This document shows, in pieces, positions 24,837 through 36,036 of a stretch of DNA of 64,000 nt. How positions within the stretch are numbered: the first letter of the stretch is position 1; each line of letters starts with the position of its first letter. Below the pieces are notes generated by a model. The model saw only the letters and a program-made list of their open reading frames with translations. It did not search any database and had not been told where the DNA came from. This DNA comes from Doryteuthis pealeii (taxonomy: Eukaryota; Mollusca; Cephalopoda; Myopsida; Loliginidae), in the NCBI GenBank assembly GCA_023376005.1, contig CM042157.1, positions 55,318,787 to 55,382,786 on the forward strand, read 5' to 3'. A program made the position numbers and the translations under genes.

Positions 24837-25060
24837 CCAGTTTAGCTCAGTCAGTAGAGCATCCACCTTGAAACCACAAGGTTCCAGGTTCAATACCAGA
24901 CCTCACCAACTCAGCACATGGCTTAGAATTGTGCAGTAAAGTGGGGAGCTGATGGTAGATGTGGCACTCCACCTCACATGGAAAAACTAGTGAAAAGGAG
25001 ATAGACTCCCTCACTGTCTGGCTGATACTGACAATAGGCCACTCTGCCTACTTTATGGTA
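24837..25060 (+). repeat. tRNA-derived SINE, family 1, copy a
   Basis: Head with Pol III box A TAGCTCAGTCAGTAGAGC (24843-24860) and box B GGTTCCAGGTTCAATACC (24880-24897). A body then carries GTAAAGTGGGGAGCTGATGG, TGGCACTCCACCTCA and GATAGACTCCCTC. Not a tRNA gene: the stem pairing is poor and the SINE body follows directly. About 37 bases shorter than the copy at 58331, mainly in the middle. Confidence 0.85.
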
Positions 25061-25456
25061 ACATACATACAAAAAACAATCATTATAACATAGACTCACT
25101 TAAAGGTCACCTTTGGTGGCCATTAAGCTCAATGTTGAGATATATTATGTTTACAGAATTTATATTATAATTAACTGCAAATAAATAAAAAGGGAGTACT
25201 CTATAATTAGCATTTAACAGTTATCTCCCTTGAGAAATTATAATAATTGGTATGAGTATGAATGCAGACCCCACACTATTATTAAGTAAATACAATGGGC
25301 TATTTTTGCTGAGTTACATTAACATTCATACAAAAATTGGATTGATATAATAAAGATACTCATATCATCGGTAGCTTGATAATAATTTAACAAATTTTGA
25401 AATCTGCACTTAAGACAAAAATAGTTTTTAAATGGATTTTTAAAAAAATCAAGTAC

Positions 25457-25606
25457 CATAGCTTCTTGTCTAATCTCATTTACGTCTTTCTTCAAATCGT
25501 TGATATTGGTAACCATGTATTCACAAAATTTCTTCAAGTAGGAATCTCGATCTGCCAAAGCTTCATCAATTGTATTTCTGCACGTATCCATTGACGGCTC
25601 TAAGAT
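25457..25606 (-). CDS. DNAH6: Dynein heavy chain exon 11 of 17 visible
   Basis: Residues 452-501, ILEPSMDTCRNTIDEA then a long charged helix ending NEIRQEAM. The acceptor TTTTCCTCAAAG is used so that the frame stays open with ILEP; an AG six bases downstream would remove two residues in frame. The donor is GTACTT, weaker than consensus. Phase 0 at both ends. Confidence 0.88.
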
Positions 25607-25759
25607 CTTTGAGGAAAAGATAAAGGAAACGTAATAATTTCTCTCTTATTTTTATAAACATGCTAAAATACCTAAGAGTAAAGGGAAACAAAAAAGTAGA
25701 TATTAATCAAAGATATTTGGATACCAGAAAACAATTTTTATTCAACAAATGTATATGCT

Positions 25760-25920
25760 ACATGACCAGGACACTTTTGTCACTTCTCTTATAGCATAGC
25801 AACTTTTTTTTAATTTTTTAAAAATACTTTTTTTTCACAAAACTTTTTCTCTTGACAATAACTTAAGGTTGAAACTAGTTGAAAACAATAAAAAAATAGA
25901 TAACATAAAAGAAATATCCA
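25760..25920 (+). repeat. Dispersed repeat, copy 2 of 2
   Basis: CTTATAGCATAGCAACT, a T-run, CTCTTGACAATAACTTAAGG and TTGAAACTAG match the block at 13213-13400. No coding sequence. Confidence 0.55.
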
Positions 25921-26014
25921 TATTTGTCTTATTTTTGTTCATCTTTATATATATATTGATAATATAGTGTGTTATATTTATAAGTAATACTGTGGATAGA
26001 GCATGTATATCTAA

Positions 26015-26167
26015 GTTAGGTTAGTGTGGACATGAAGTCAACAGTGATTTTGGTTAATGACAGTTTCTTGCATATGTGATTTTCAAACCATGGGCATTTG
26101 GACTGAGAATCGCTGATGTGAAAAACTGTCAGTAACCAGGCGCCACTGACTTCATGTCCACACCACC

Positions 26168-26172
<5 letters not shown>
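26015..26172. repeat. 158-bp near-palindromic element
   Basis: Left GTTAGGTTAGTGTGGACATG matches the reverse complement of the right end CATGTCCACACCACCCTAAC. Inner blocks (GACAGTTTCTTGCAT against its inverted partner) pair nearly to the centre. It is followed by (TA)n. Size and form fit a MITE or foldback unit. Confidence 0.85.

Positions 26173-26208
<36 letters not shown>
26173..26208. repeat. (TA)n microsatellite
   Basis: Directly abuts the 158-bp near-palindrome, suggesting insertion next to or into TA repeats. Confidence 0.85.
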
Positions 26209-26213
<5 letters not shown>

Positions 26214-28072
26214 CAGAATCAAGATACACATGCTTACTCTTATTCTGTACAAATTGTAAAATATCTTAAGTTTAATGTATTATCTATTTCAAGTGTATTA
26301 TGCAGCAATTTAGGGAGACTGTGAATTTATACCTATTGTAATGAATACTTGAAACTTATACGTAGACATTCTCCTTTGAAAATTATATTTGGAGTAATCT
26401 CTTACAACAATAAAAAGACATGACACTCCACAACAAAATGAGCCAATAATGGAATGAATAAGAAGGTGATAATATAGCGGACCAAAACAATAGAGAGACA
26501 CATGGACAAAAAGGGAATTGAGGAATAAAGTGAAGAGCTCAGTGATGAAAGATAATTTAAGAAGGAAATAGAACACATAACATAAACTTAGTATCTAGCA
26601 TAAACCTGAATGTAACATAAGTAAAGATATTGATATACTCTAAAAATGATTATATCTATAATTATATACACCTTGTGCTCACCTGAAACCTATTTTATAT
26701 GAAGAGAAACCAATACCACCAAGTAGAATTCATAATCTTCCCCTGGATTTCAGGAACTACCCTCTTTTTTCTCTGCTCTTCAGAACAGAGCTAAAACTAA
26801 ACCTGCCTGTAACAAATATTCCATTTTCATTACATACCTTTAAAGACTGTACAACAAAAAACTCACGCAAAATACTCCACTGATAGCAGAAAAATTCCTC
26901 AGGAAAAATTTGTAAAAAATGTAATAGCGCTGACCTTGTATAATTACTACACTTGTCTGTCAATTAATTTCTGCCAATGACTGCTATATGGCATTGGCAA
27001 AGCAGTATATAAAAAGAAAATGTGAAGATCTCATCCTTTTTCTTCACGAAATGGCTTAAATACAAGAACTGTTCTAGTGCCCACTCTGAGGGATATTTTT
27101 TTGTCCTCAGTGAAATTGTGTCATAATGAACATGACACAACAGAATATCATACAGCATACAATGTTCTAAGCGTACTTGTTTACACACAGACATCTCTAA
27201 TGTATATGATGAGGAAGAATACTAGAAGGAAAAGATCGGTCCCTGGTTATCACCTTTGTGATCATGAGATCAGGGTGCAGTGTGATGACTTTCACTAACC
27301 AGAAGCAAAGAGAACACACTATTTCACATGTCTGTCATGTTAGCAGCCATTTGTAATGTGAGTAGTTTGCATGTCTAGGTTGAATCATTCTGTTACTTTC
27401 ACAAATGAATATGCATGAGATATTGTATATATAAGGACTTATACAATGTGAAACAGTTGGGAGAGAACCAGAACAGAAGTGACAATTGGTTGGAACATCA
27501 AGAGTGGAACTTGAGGAGAAAGAAGGAAACAATATTTACCTGACTTTGTCAATGAGAGAGAAGAAAAATAAGTTCTGCTTTGGAAGTGCAGTTTTGACAA
27601 GAAATAGAAAGACATGATTTGCAACTAGAAAAGTAACAAATCTCTCAGCACTTCTCATTACATTTAATTATATACAAGCAAAAATAAAGGAATACTTCTC
27701 AAAACTGTAAGTCTTTCACAATTTCTTTTAGAACTTCATGTATATACAATTAGTACGTTTCTATATACAAGCTTGTATTCACTCTTTTTGTAGATTATTT
27801 CATTTTGTATTCTTTCTATTAGGTTTGTTCAACCAATAAAATATATTCTTGTTAATTGTACATCTTTGTTCTTATATCAATTCTGAGGAAACAAGATTTC
27901 TCCTATATTACCAAGTAATATTCTTCTTTTTTTTTTCTTTTCTAACTTTTACTCTACATTGTAATAAAAATTGTAAATGTTTGCTGCAACATAGATAAAA
28001 TTAAAATACAATTCTGAAATAAATTGAAAAAAAGGAAATGAGAAATAAAAGAATGAAGAAAATTATTCAAAC
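26209..28072 (-). other. Dynein intron part, nothing recognised
   Basis: AT-rich. Short open frames occur on both strands but have no motif, no repeat partner in the window and no exon-like borders in phase with the dynein gene. Confidence 0.5.
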
Positions 28073-28174
28073 CTGGTAAACAGCTTGGTAATCAGGAGGA
28101 AGAGTGATTTCAAAATCAGCAATCATTTGATACATTATGTTCACAATTTCACATTCCTGTACCAATGGATTAAT
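28073..28174 (-). CDS. DNAH6: Dynein heavy chain exon 10 of 17 visible
   Basis: Residues 418-451, INPLVQECEIVNIMYQMIAD then FEITLPPDYQAVYQ. The acceptor is a T tract ending TTTAAATAG and the donor GTTTGA after CAG, a weaker donor. Phase 0 at both ends. A helix ending in a Pro-Pro turn is common at this position in axonemal heavy chains. Confidence 0.9.
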
Positions 28175-28402
28175 CTATTTAAAAAAAAGAAGACTGAGTA
28201 AACAAATTGAAAAATCCACCATAGAAATTATTTAAAAGAAAATTACAGAAAACTGAACCTAGATGGTTTGATTTATTTAATGGCATGTCAACACTTTAGG
28301 GATTATTTAATGCCATTCTTTTCTAAATGTTTGATTATCATAACTATTTCCAGTGTTCGATTGCATTTTTTATTGCACTTTTATTTGTTCCTAATCATTT
28401 GT

Positions 28403-28717
28403 TTGCAAGCAATTATATGATTTCAAGTATTCCTATCTAACACCAATAATTTGCAAGCAATTATATGATTTCAAGTATTCCTATCTAACACAATAATTTG
28501 CAAGCAATTATATGATTTCAAGTATTCCTATCTAACACCAATAATTTGCAAGCAATTATATGATTTCAAGTATTCCTATCTAACACCAATAATTTGCAAG
28601 CAATTATATGATTTCAAGTATTCCTATCTAACACCAATAATTTGCAGGCAATTATATGATTTCAAGTATTCCTATCTAACACCAATAATTTGCAAGCAAT
28701 TATATGATTTCAAGTAA
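28403..28717 (+). repeat. 48-bp tandem repeat array
   Basis: Six full copies and one partial copy of a 48-base unit that begins TTGCAAGCAATTATATGATT and contains CAAGTATTCCTATCTAACAC. Copies start near 28403, 28451, 28498, 28546, 28594, 28642 and 28690. One unit is 47 bases (one C missing) and one has a single A-to-G change, so expansion is recent. The unit is the internal subrepeat of family A seen elsewhere as diverged single copies. Confidence 0.92.
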
Positions 28718-28794
28718 CTAATAATTTTTGTAAATACTTTTTTATTACTATTCTTAATACAAATAATTTGTATACAGTTAAATCATTTTCAGTA

Positions 28795-29070
28795 TGTATT
28801 TCATACAGACAGGATGTGACTCTAGGTCAATTTTTAAGTGCAGTACAACTGGTTTGAATTCAAAGTTTTTCATCTTCTAGACTGATTGGATAACCATGGC
28901 TAAAGAACCCAGTCTACACTATTTACCAATACTTGTGGAGAGAAGAGATGGATTCATATCTTTCCCAAGATCATTAGCACAGACCAAAATGTGAATAGCC
29001 TTGTCCTGGATTTGAACTCAGGCTGTGGATTCCATTTTTTATGATGATAACAGCTATACTAAACATGTTA
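28795..29070 (-). repeat. tRNA-derived SINE, family 2
   Basis: Minus-strand copy with GACAGGATGTGACTCTAGG at its far end and TGGATTTGAACTCAGGC (box B complement) near 29010. It is inserted within the family-A repeat that also carries the 48-bp array. Confidence 0.7.
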
Positions 29071-29419
29071 AGTATTCCTATCTAATATTAATAATTCTAT
29101 TTAATAATAATCATTTGGTTGTACACAGTTATATTGTTTCATTTATTCCCATCTAATACTAATCATTAAGTATCTTAACAAATACTACTACTCTAAGTCA
29201 AAGTGAACCTTGGAATAATGTCAATGAAGAGGTACTCCGCACACACCCCCAGAACTGGAGCTTCACCATCAGATGCAGTGTAATGTCATATCCAGGACGC
29301 CCTTCTGTAGCGGATGCAGTTGACCTATTCTAAGCCCTGCCAACAAGGCTGGAAGCTAAATAACCTCAAAATCAAGTTTTACTTTGAGTGAAGGTAATAA
29401 ACAATACAATAGAACTTAC

Positions 29420-29572
29420 ATCTTCTTTCATCTCATCAAGAAAGGTGAGATATTTCACACAATCTGTAGTATCAGAAGGTTTTGACTGCAGCTTAAAAGA
29501 GGCATTGGTAAATATATCCATTAGACGATTCACTTCAGCATAAGCTTTCTCAATCAACATATCACTGACAAT
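29420..29572 (-). CDS. DNAH6: Dynein heavy chain exon 9 of 17 visible (tail)
   Basis: Residues 367-417, IVSDMLIEKAYAEVNRLMD followed by a polar stretch and YLTFLDEMKED. The acceptor is TTTCTTGTAG and the donor GTAAGT after GAT. Both ends are phase 0. Its helices continue the tail and connect to the pre-linker region. Confidence 0.92.
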
Positions 29573-29984
29573 CTACAAGAAAAAGATGAATATTTCTTTA
29601 AAAAAGTCTGTTATATCATTATCAATTATCTGGATCCATGTGATCACAGTGAAACTTAATGTATGTCTATATAGAGGGCTGCAAAAGCAGGTATACAGTA
29701 AGGATTTTAACAGTATTCTAATAAAGGTACTATAGTTCATTTAATTCATTAAAAACATTATTACTAATTTTGATCCATTTTACGTTCATAATGTTTATTA
29801 TAATACATGTATTATTTTCAGGAAAAGGGGCAATATAACAATTACTGATAATTTAAAAGATGAGGAATGCAAATGGATTTTTAAACAGTACTGGAAGACA
29901 GAGAATAGTGAATGTGTGTAAAAGCAATGGCAAGAAACATTTGCACCACCTCCATTAACGAGGCTCATGATTTACCAGATATGT

Positions 29985-30290
29985 GACAAATTTGAGTGAA
30001 CAAGTTTTTGCCACTGCAATTTGCACTCACTATGCATGCACAACTTGACAAAGAATTTCCCAATAGGTAGATTGGATACCATGTTTTCCAGATCTCAACT
30101 CTATAGACTTTTATGGGTATGTGTAAAAGATAAACTTCTTGTACGAAAGTCACATTCTGTTGATACCGTGATTTAGTTCATAGAAGAGGCTTGCCAGAAA
30201 AGTGATGTTGATAAAGACCTTTATGCTAAAGTGTGCATAGGTGTCCATACTTAGGAGCAAACAGTTTGAACATTTGAGGGATTAATAGGA
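29985..30290 (+). pseudogene. Possible DDE transposase C-terminal fragment
   Basis: Reads FPIGRLDTMFSRSQLYRLLW near 30055, then VCVKDKLLVRKSHSVDTV, FIEEACQKSDVDKDLYAK and VCIGVH with stops between. This order resembles the C-terminal part of a mariner/IS630-superfamily transposase (a WPARSPDL-type block followed by a VKD block). No terminal repeats were found. It could be chance similarity in a decayed repeat. Confidence 0.4.
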
Positions 30291-30747
30291 TTATTATTGA
30301 TATGTTTGTGCACATATTTTGTTTTTCAGTAGTCGATACCAAATTTTGCAGACCCTAAACATGAAATTATTTTTAAGTATTAAAAATCTTTCAAAATCTA
30401 TAAATATACAGGATTCATCAAGCTCCCCATGAGACCAGAATGTGATGACACAAGGTCAGTTTAATGTAGGGTCACCCACAGGAAACAAGCCACCCAGGGT
30501 GTGGGGGATAAAAAGATTGTACAGTTCTTTTGTCATTTCCCTTAAAGGTTGGTTCAGGCACCAGGCAAGGAACCCAGTCTTTATCCCTTTTAAGCAAAGG
30601 GACAGATGTTACCTGGTAGGATGACCTCCTACAAATTGAGCTATATCACAAACTACCTGGAACAAATGTCTAGTGGAATGTTAATATGCATAAACTATAG
30701 ATACGTTAATTTTAAAGTTATTGGTTCATAGCAATGGTACTTAAAGA

Positions 30748-31040
30748 GGAAAAAGGACATTACAACCAGAAGAGTAAAAGAGGAATTACTATCAGGAGGA
30801 GGAAAAGGGACATTATTATCAAAGGAGGAAAATGGGCATTACTACCAAAGGAGGTTGGTTGATTGTTTAATGGCATATCAAACCTTTTTGTATTATTTAA
30901 TGCCAAATCAAGTAATTTTGATAAATAAAGGATTCAAGTTGTTTACAGTACCTGCTATTGTAAAGAAAAATTATTACTAAAGTAGGAAAAGGGGCATTAG
31001 TACCAAAAGAAAAAAAAGGACATTACTACCAAAGAGGAAA
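30748..31040 (+). repeat. 26-28 bp minisatellite split by an insertion
   Basis: Imperfect units of the form AGGAAAAGGGCATTACTACC start near 30748, 30775, 30801 and 30827. They resume near 30983 and 31009. About 125 bases between them begin with a family-A-like head (TTTAATGGCATATCAAACC). Confidence 0.75.
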
Positions 31041-31370
31041 TTTTATGATGTAAAACCTAGTTGTGATAAATTTGAAATTAAAGGTCTTAGAAATTATTAA
31101 TGAAAGAGCATCTACTGCTTGTGATTTTGGTAGTATGATTATTTTTTAAGGAAGAACAGAGAAAACTGAGAGGAGGGGGGTAATGCTGTAAGCCCAAAGA
31201 CCTAAAATAGGTAACATAACATTTTAAAAAATTGAAAACAACAAATTTTATCATTAAAAATAAATTAAAAAAACATTAATGAGAGCCAATCAGAAGCAGG
31301 CATAAAGTTAGAAGGTTTTGTTTTCCTAGAATTATAGAATATTTGAAAAAAATTGAATAAAAATACTTGC

Positions 31371-31522
31371 CTCTTTTAACTTTAGAGTTGAAGACAATAC
31401 AAGTTCCTTGACATGTGTGGAATTGATCAACAGAAAACCAATGGGGAGTTTTGCTTGAACATTGCTTATTGTTGTCAACTGATCATTAAATAATGACAAG
31501 GTGTTTTCAAAGAAGTCCACAT
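31371..31522 (-). CDS. DNAH6: Dynein heavy chain exon 8 of 17 visible (tail, GC donor)
   Basis: Residues 316-366, VDFFENTLSLFNDQLTTI then VQAKLPIGFLLIN and a Lys/Leu helix ending KLKE. The segment with a GFLLI-type strand followed by a Lys-rich helix is a recognisable tail feature. The acceptor is TTTGTTTAG. The donor is GC rather than GT: AG then GCAAGT. The nearest GT, four bases further on, would change the frame and give an immediate stop in the next exon, so the GC site is favoured. Confidence 0.88.
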
Positions 31523-32028
31523 CTAAACAAAAAAGATATTAAAGCATACAATATAGAAATTAATAAATAATATTTTCAATAAAATTTAAAAAGATATAAT
31601 TCATAGAGACATAAGTTTACAGATCTTTCAAGAAATATTTTTGTCTTTGGTAATAATATCCCTTTCCCTCATTTGGTAATAATATTCTTTTTTTTTTAGT
31701 TACTTCAACACAGATTCAAAAGAAAGAAAAAGAAAAGAAAGGCTTTCTAGGTTTTTATGAACCAAGTCATCACACCCCAGATAGAAGATTACTTAGATTC
31801 AGAAAAGAACCTCTTTTTAATACAAATTACTTTTCAGTTTTAGTAAAAAGAAATTTATTGGGAAAAGCCGTGGCAGTTCTCCAAAAATGAATGCCTTAGT
31901 TTGCAAATATACAAAGCAAAGCAAAATGCATAAGCATAATATGCCCTGAATTCTAATGATGAATAAAGATATGAATAATATTTTAATGAATGTTTCTTCA
32001 AAAATAAAAATATATAAAACAATTTTAC

Positions 32029-32149
32029 CATGGGGATCAGCTTTAAGATTTGGGATATCAACACCTTCATTTTCTTGGTAAAATGACAACATTCGAAGGA
32101 GCATGGAGGAATATGTGTTAGCATTATCAAAAGTCGTGACAAAGGCTTC
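32029..32149 (-). CDS. DNAH6: Dynein heavy chain exon 7 of 17 visible (tail)
   Basis: Residues 276-316, starting EAFVTTFDNANTYSSMLLRM and ending in NLKADPH plus one base. The acceptor has a long T tract (TTTTTTTTCAG) and the donor is GTAAAA after CATG. The one-base overhang joins the two-base start of the next exon to give Asp. Similar tail sequence with a helix then a short proline-containing linker is usual for axonemal heavy chains. Confidence 0.9.
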
Positions 32150-32194
32150 CTGAAAAAAAAAAAAAATTAACAATAAAGTGCAATCACTTTTTCC

Positions 32195-32535
32195 TCTAAA
32201 GTTTTGGTCCAATTAAATACAAATAATTTTCAAATAGATCTATTTGACCCATAAATGGGTTTAGAATATATTGAATGTAACCCCAGAATAGATAGTGAGG
32301 CTCCAGTTCTAGAGATTGCAGAAATGTAGATTACCCCATTCATTGTCATTACACCCTGGTGGTACACTATGACCCAGAGTGGTAGGATCCTATCTATGGG
32401 TTAAATAGAAAAAATAATTCTAAAAATGTGTTTAAAAAAATTGAGTTAAAAACATATTTTGAATATCTATGAAGAATGAATGTCTTTGGTATAAAATAAC
32501 CCAACAAGGGTTGACATGCCATAAAATCCAACCAA
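32195..32535. repeat. Family A, head-to-head composite
   Basis: A plus-strand middle piece (CAAATAATTTTCAAATAGATC to GACCCATAAATGGG, 32220-32261) abuts a minus-strand copy (32262-32530) read as TTAGAATATATTG ... TTCATTGTCATTACACC ... AGGGTTGACATGCC. This points to a rearranged or nested pair. Confidence 0.65.
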
Positions 32536-32689
32536 CCAAGCTAATATTTAGGCCAAAAATTGGCATTGACTTATATGTGTAATTTTTTTCATGTTGAAAT
32601 TCAAACATAATAAAAAGGACTAGATGCAACACTTGGCTTCATAAATGAATTCCCTAAAAATTATGAGTCAACTCATGCAGAAGTATAAA

Positions 32690-32976
32690 TTTACCCAACC
32701 CCTCTACCATAAGCAGGATATGACACAAGATTAATTTTTAAGTAGAGTACAACTGGTCTTAATTCAGTTTCTTTTCCGGTTGTCATACCAACATTAAATA
32801 ACCCAGTTCGCCCTACTATTTACCCATAGTTGAAGATGGGAATAGTTGGATTCATATCCAGTGCTGGACTTACCTACAAGCTAGATAAGCTATAGCTTCG
32901 GGCCACACACCTTAAAGGCCTTGTTTTTTTAAATTTTATAATTGGTTTTATTTTTTTTACACTAATTCATCAAAAA

Positions 32977-33024
<48 letters not shown>

Positions 33025-33140
33025 CTGGCCCTGTACATACCTTTTTCAAAAGGTATTAGTGCCTTGTCTAATATTTGAACTTGGGTCACAATGTTCCTTT
33101 CTTTTGACAAGATAACCATTACACTACAAGTGTCTCCTAC
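32690..33140 (-). repeat. tRNA-derived SINE, family 2, interrupted
   Basis: Minus-strand copy starting CCCAACCCCTCTACCATAAG and ending GATAACCATTACACTACAAG (head complement, 33113). About 160 bases of unrelated AT-rich sequence with a (TA)n tract split it near 32865-33035. Confidence 0.7.
32980..33021. repeat. (TA)n microsatellite
   Basis: Inside the sequence that splits a family-2 SINE. Confidence 0.85.
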
Positions 33141-35620
33141 ACAATTGTATAAGGTACATAGAATGTTATTCTTTTGTTTTTTCTACTTGCAATAAAGAAG
33201 ATTTTGCATTTTACAAATTTCTTGATTTTCAAACAAATTTGCCTTAAAAGTAGGAAAAATAAGAAAAAGCATCAATTGCAGTTGTTAAATGCAATTATTC
33301 TACAATATTGATTGTGTGAGTAAAGTTATGACTTTAAATTAGATTATGGGTTTATTTGGCAGAAAATAAAACTAAATCAGAATAATAATAAACTTGTACT
33401 TCATCAACATAATTAACATGGACATTTCTTATGCTATTTTGAAACCAGTAAAATATAATCTAATATTTTTTATCTCTTGTTGACATTAATGTAAAACTTA
33501 TTGATATTGTTAAAAACACTGAAAAATTAAACAAAGCAAATATGAATGAATGCATGTAAAGAATCTTCCAGAAAATGTATCAGACTGTTCTTCTTTTTAT
33601 AAGATGAGCAGAAATACCTGGGATTAGAGGTCAAGACTTGGATGCCAGAATGTGACTAATAGACATAATGTCAAAAATCTCTTCTACTTATTTCATTTTT
33701 ATAAACAATATCTATTTTTACAATCTCTATTATCAAATAAAAACCTCTACCATTGTTACTATGAAATATAACAGAAAAGAGATTTACAAATTATATCTTT
33801 ATATTATCTTATAATCTTAATATTTTTCTGTGAAGAAATTCACTGAGTTTTGTAGAGAAATATTTTTTAATTCAAGTGAATACAATTTAGGGGATTTATA
33901 AATTTAAATTTTTTTAGTTTTTGTACTGACTGCTAGTCCTGGGTAAGCAATAATGCTATGTAATTATTCTATATATCCAACTTTTAAAAAATACCAATAA
34001 ACCTAATTAGTAATGTTTAAGTGAATGTGAATAATTATTTCAGTAAGACAAATAATTCATTACTTTTTTTTTGTTCTGGAGTTTGAAAACTTAAGTTCTA
34101 TATGATTAGTTATATCTTGCAATAATACTGTTTCCTGTTTGAGTACTGTTAGAAATTTCTTCTCAATGACAGCTCCTCTTTTCTAATGAGAAAAATGTAA
34201 ACTGTAACAAGAAATACAGAGAGACTTATTTCTTCTCTCATTGCAAGTCATATCTTTCTAGCTGTTGTCAAAATGGTATTTCCAAAGCAGAAGTTGTTTT
34301 CCTTCTCCCTCACTGATAAAGTAAAACAGAACAAAGTTCCACTCATATGTCACACCTGTTCTATCATCAACAAACTCAATCCTCAATCACTTTGGATGAA
34401 TATACATAGTTGCTTCTAACATTACAAATGGTTGCTTATACAATAGACATAAAGTAGCTTATTCTCTTTGCTTTGGGTATTTATGAAATAAGCACACTTA
34501 GAAGATTTTCACTTAGGTTTATTATTTAGCAATGAATAAATGATTAAACACAGAAGATATAAAATATCTTTACTTTAATAGTTAAATATTCTGGCTTCAT
34601 GAAATATTCTTTAAATAAACTAGATTATATTATTTAGATTAATGTTATAATTTTTTTTCCAAGCCATACAAAGGAAAAGCCTTTTCATAGACATATTTTT
34701 TGATGATAAAATCATTTTTCAGGATAATAATTCATCTTGTCACAGAGCAAAAGGGATAAAAAAACTTTTCTTCGGGAAAAACATATAAAATCAATGACAT
34801 GGCCAGAAAACAGCTGTGAATTAAATCCAAGAGGAAACTTTTTTTAATGATCCTTGAGAAGGTTCCACCCAGCAAAGAAGATCAACTGCCATTCAGGAAA
34901 GTTGGAAACTGTTTGATAAAAAATATTGTTTTAAATTAGTGAAATCCAGAAAGAATTAAGGCTGTCCTTGAATAGGGATGATTAAATATTAATTCTAATT
35001 TTGTTGTCAATGAATTCCATAATCTTTTCCTTTTGATAATTCTATATTTTCCTCTGCATGGCTATAAAAGAATTATAGCATTAATTTAAACAATTTAATT
35101 TAGTTTGTTTAACATATATTGCATGAAGCCAGAATGTTCAGTTACTAAGGAAAAAATGTTTTGCATCTTATCTGAACTGGAGTTTTACCATCATTAGTTT
35201 ATTTACTGCTAAATAACAAAAAATTATGGTGAACATTTTCTAAGTGTGTTAATTCCATAGGTTTATTGCCAGGTGTATTATGTGAGGCTGACCTCCAAGG
35301 CCATTTCAGATCACAAAAATCACCAGATGGCAAAATATGTCCTTTTTTATGAGGTAGAAACTTTGATATGAAGTGCAAAATGTTTTTTGATTTCATAAAC
35401 ATAGAAACAGATTAAGTTAGATCCATCATATTTTCACAGTTCTATGTGGAATATTCATAAGTAGTAAAAAAAAAGGTTCTTCTTTTTGTTGTATTAGCAA
35501 GATAGAAGAACAAAAAATATTGTGTACAAAGAAGCTCTCAAAAACTAAGCTGAACTTTTCTCTTTTTTTTTATTTTTGTATGTATTCGTCATGTTAATAG
35601 AATGTGTGAAAAAAATATCT
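33141..35620 (-). other. Dynein intron part, nothing recognised
   Basis: About 2.5 kb of AT-rich sequence between the split SINE and foldback F2, with no repeat or coding signal that I can support. Confidence 0.5.
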
Positions 35621-36036
35621 CCCACATTTTAAACTTTCACCTGTATGGTAGAAGTGAATTTTAGCAAGTGGTAATGGCAGCTAATGTCTTACCATTTCTT
35701 TTCAGATACAATCAGTTACAATCATGGCTTGGACCTGTGCACACTGTATGTTTGCTGTTGAATTGTTTTTTTAAGACTTGTGAATCTGTAATTGCTACAC
35801 AGAACAATTAGTGCTCATTTCATGTTATGTCAGAATGATGTTGTTCCAGATAGAATTTTCAACCCATACCAGTATTGATTTTCTATCCAAAATAGCATCA
35901 TCCTGATGTGATGTCCAAGCCATGATCATAACTGATTGTATCTGAAAAACATGGTAAGACATTAGCTAGATGGAGCAACCATTACCACTTGCCTAAGTTC
36001 ACTTGCACCATACAGGTGACAATTTAAAATGTGGGA
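35621..36036. repeat. Foldback element family F2
   Basis: Arms 35621-35740 and 35911-36036 are inverted copies: CCCACATTTTAAACTTTCACC faces AATTTAAAATGTGGG, and ACAATCAGTTACAATCATGG faces CATGATCATAACTGATTG. The spacer is about 170 bases. It could form a hairpin with arms over 100 bp. Confidence 0.85.

Larger units (their letters stand above)
28263..29345 (+). repeat. Dispersed repeat family A with array and SINE inside
   Basis: Head GGCATGTCAACACTTTAGG at 28283 and tail AATGTCAATGAAGAGGTACT at 29217 to CTATTCTAAGCCCTGCC at 29325. Between them lie the 48-bp tandem array and a family-2 SINE. Confidence 0.7.

Noticed and set aside
24840..24910. Possible tRNA gene
   Set aside because: Box A and B are present but the acceptor and anticodon stems do not pair well, and the same SINE body follows here and at 58331.
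28403..28717. CRISPR-like array
   Set aside because: Units are adjacent without unique spacers and lie in an animal intron; it is a simple tandem repeat.
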